From NCBI GenBank assembly GCA_004431415.1, contig QPMI01000692.1:1-64000 (forward strand): a stretch of 64,000 bases of DNA. Direction: 5' to 3'. A program made the translations under genes and the position numbers. The notes beneath the pieces are model-generated. The model did not search any database, was not told the DNA's origin, and saw only the letters and a list, made by a program, of their open reading frames with translations. The stretch is from Cyanophora paradoxa. Taxonomy: Eukaryota; Glaucocystophyceae; Cyanophorales; Cyanophoraceae. This document shows positions 63,622-64,000 of the stretch, one piece after another (the first letter of the stretch is position 1; the number at the start of each line of letters is the position of its first letter).

Positions 63622-64000
63622 ATGCAAAAAGGGACGACGCCCATGGATCTCGAGGAATGGAACCCGAAACAGAGGGTGAAACTTCCCGCACGATTTCTCC
63701 TTTTGGCGAAAACCAATTGTGGTAAATCGGTATTCTTAAAGTGGCTGATCAAAGAACTCGAAGACCAGATCTCGTATGTTCTGGTTTTCTAGCCTACGAG
63801 TTTCAACGGTTTCTGGGGACAAATTACAGATGAAGTGCATGATACCTGGAAACCGGAATATGTGGAGTCGATCATAGAAGCCCGCAAAAAAGCCATCATC
63901 GCGGGTAAGAAACCAAAGAATATTCTCATTGTGCTCGACGATTGTTTGGAGTCCGGAACTATCGATCTTTCGCGCGATCATTTGCTAAATAAATTGATGG
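63622..64000 (+). CDS. A32/FtsK-HerA-type DNA packaging ATPase, start of gene; in-frame TAG at codon 57
   Basis: Starts MQKGTTPMDLEEWNPKQRVK. The Walker A region is LAKTNCGKSV (first Gly replaced by Ala, GKS kept). The Walker B region is ILIVLDDCL. After YVLVF the frame meets TAG (63790-63792), then continues PTSFNGFWGQITDEVHDTWK to the window edge. PTSxN directly after the strand is the usual motif in viral packaging ATPases, so the stop is internal. It lies next to the capsid gene, the usual morphogenesis cluster. The gene continues beyond the window. Confidence 0.7.

Noticed and set aside
48930-64000. Full ciliate-type code (UAA and UAG both sense, UGA only stop) for the virus
   Set aside because: Several viral genes end in TAA at sensible places, including TAATAATAA near 51,067 and the tidy convergent end at 60427. 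Complete reassignment of UAA does not fit; UAG recoding alone or simple nonsense decay remain possible.

Overview
The window joins two very different kinds of DNA. Positions 1 to about 48,930 are GC-rich nuclear DNA of a unicellular eukaryote. Its genes are split by many short introns. Many introns start at or near GTACCCC, and many end in GGGGTACAG or GTACCCCCCAG. A WDR90/POC16-type centriole/cilium gene, a second large coiled-coil gene with a weak axonemal-dynein-light-chain-like motif, and a deaminase with a transit-like leader point to a flagellated protist. It is most likely an alga such as a haptophyte or pelagophyte, but that identity is inference. Host genes here end in TAG, TGA or TAA.

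Host layout: (1) a cyclic-nucleotide phosphodiesterase (1-6249, 5' end outside the window); (2) an organelle-type TadA deaminase (7525-8563, minus), head to head with a small coiled-coil gene (8618-9594); (3) an LRR plus ankyrin gene (9712-12673, minus); (4) an ARM/TPR repeat gene (13076-16110, minus); (5) a TLC-domain membrane protein (16304-17456); (6) the WDR90-like WD40 gene (17574-21454, minus); (7) a secreted, Ser-Pro-rich surface protein (22222-24333, minus); (8) about 4 kb with no recognisable gene, holding minisatellites and short duplications; (9) a large coiled-coil gene (28551-37639, minus); (10) an inverted chimeric duplication that fuses the 5' part of the WDR90 gene to the 3' part of the coiled-coil gene (37842-39665); (11) an unusual Lys/Gly-rich gene (41136-45954, minus). 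That last gene is built from phase-0 micro-exons, several of them 33 nt encoding one 11-residue module and carried by a perfect 233-bp tandem array.

From about 48,930 to the right edge the sequence becomes AT-richer, intron-free and densely packed with viral-type genes. This looks like an integrated polinton-like or virophage-like virus, cut off by the window edge. It has a zinc-cluster protein, a C1q-tipped fibre, two very long trimeric-fibre-like proteins, a Cys-rich membrane protein, a patatin phospholipase with a discoidin-like tail, two related minor capsid/penton-type proteins, a major capsid protein and the start of an A32/FtsK-type packaging ATPase. About 1 kb of GC-rich repeat DNA sits inside the viral block (about 55,150-56,165). 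A second, inverted copy of part of it lies at 47,350-47,840, just outside the block.

Four neighbouring viral genes (phospholipase, penton-like, major capsid, ATPase) each contain one in-frame stop (TAA, TAG, TAG, TAG), followed by more coding sequence that fits the family. I saw no frameshifts. This is either early decay of an endogenous virus or stop-codon readthrough/recoding. The window alone cannot decide between them.
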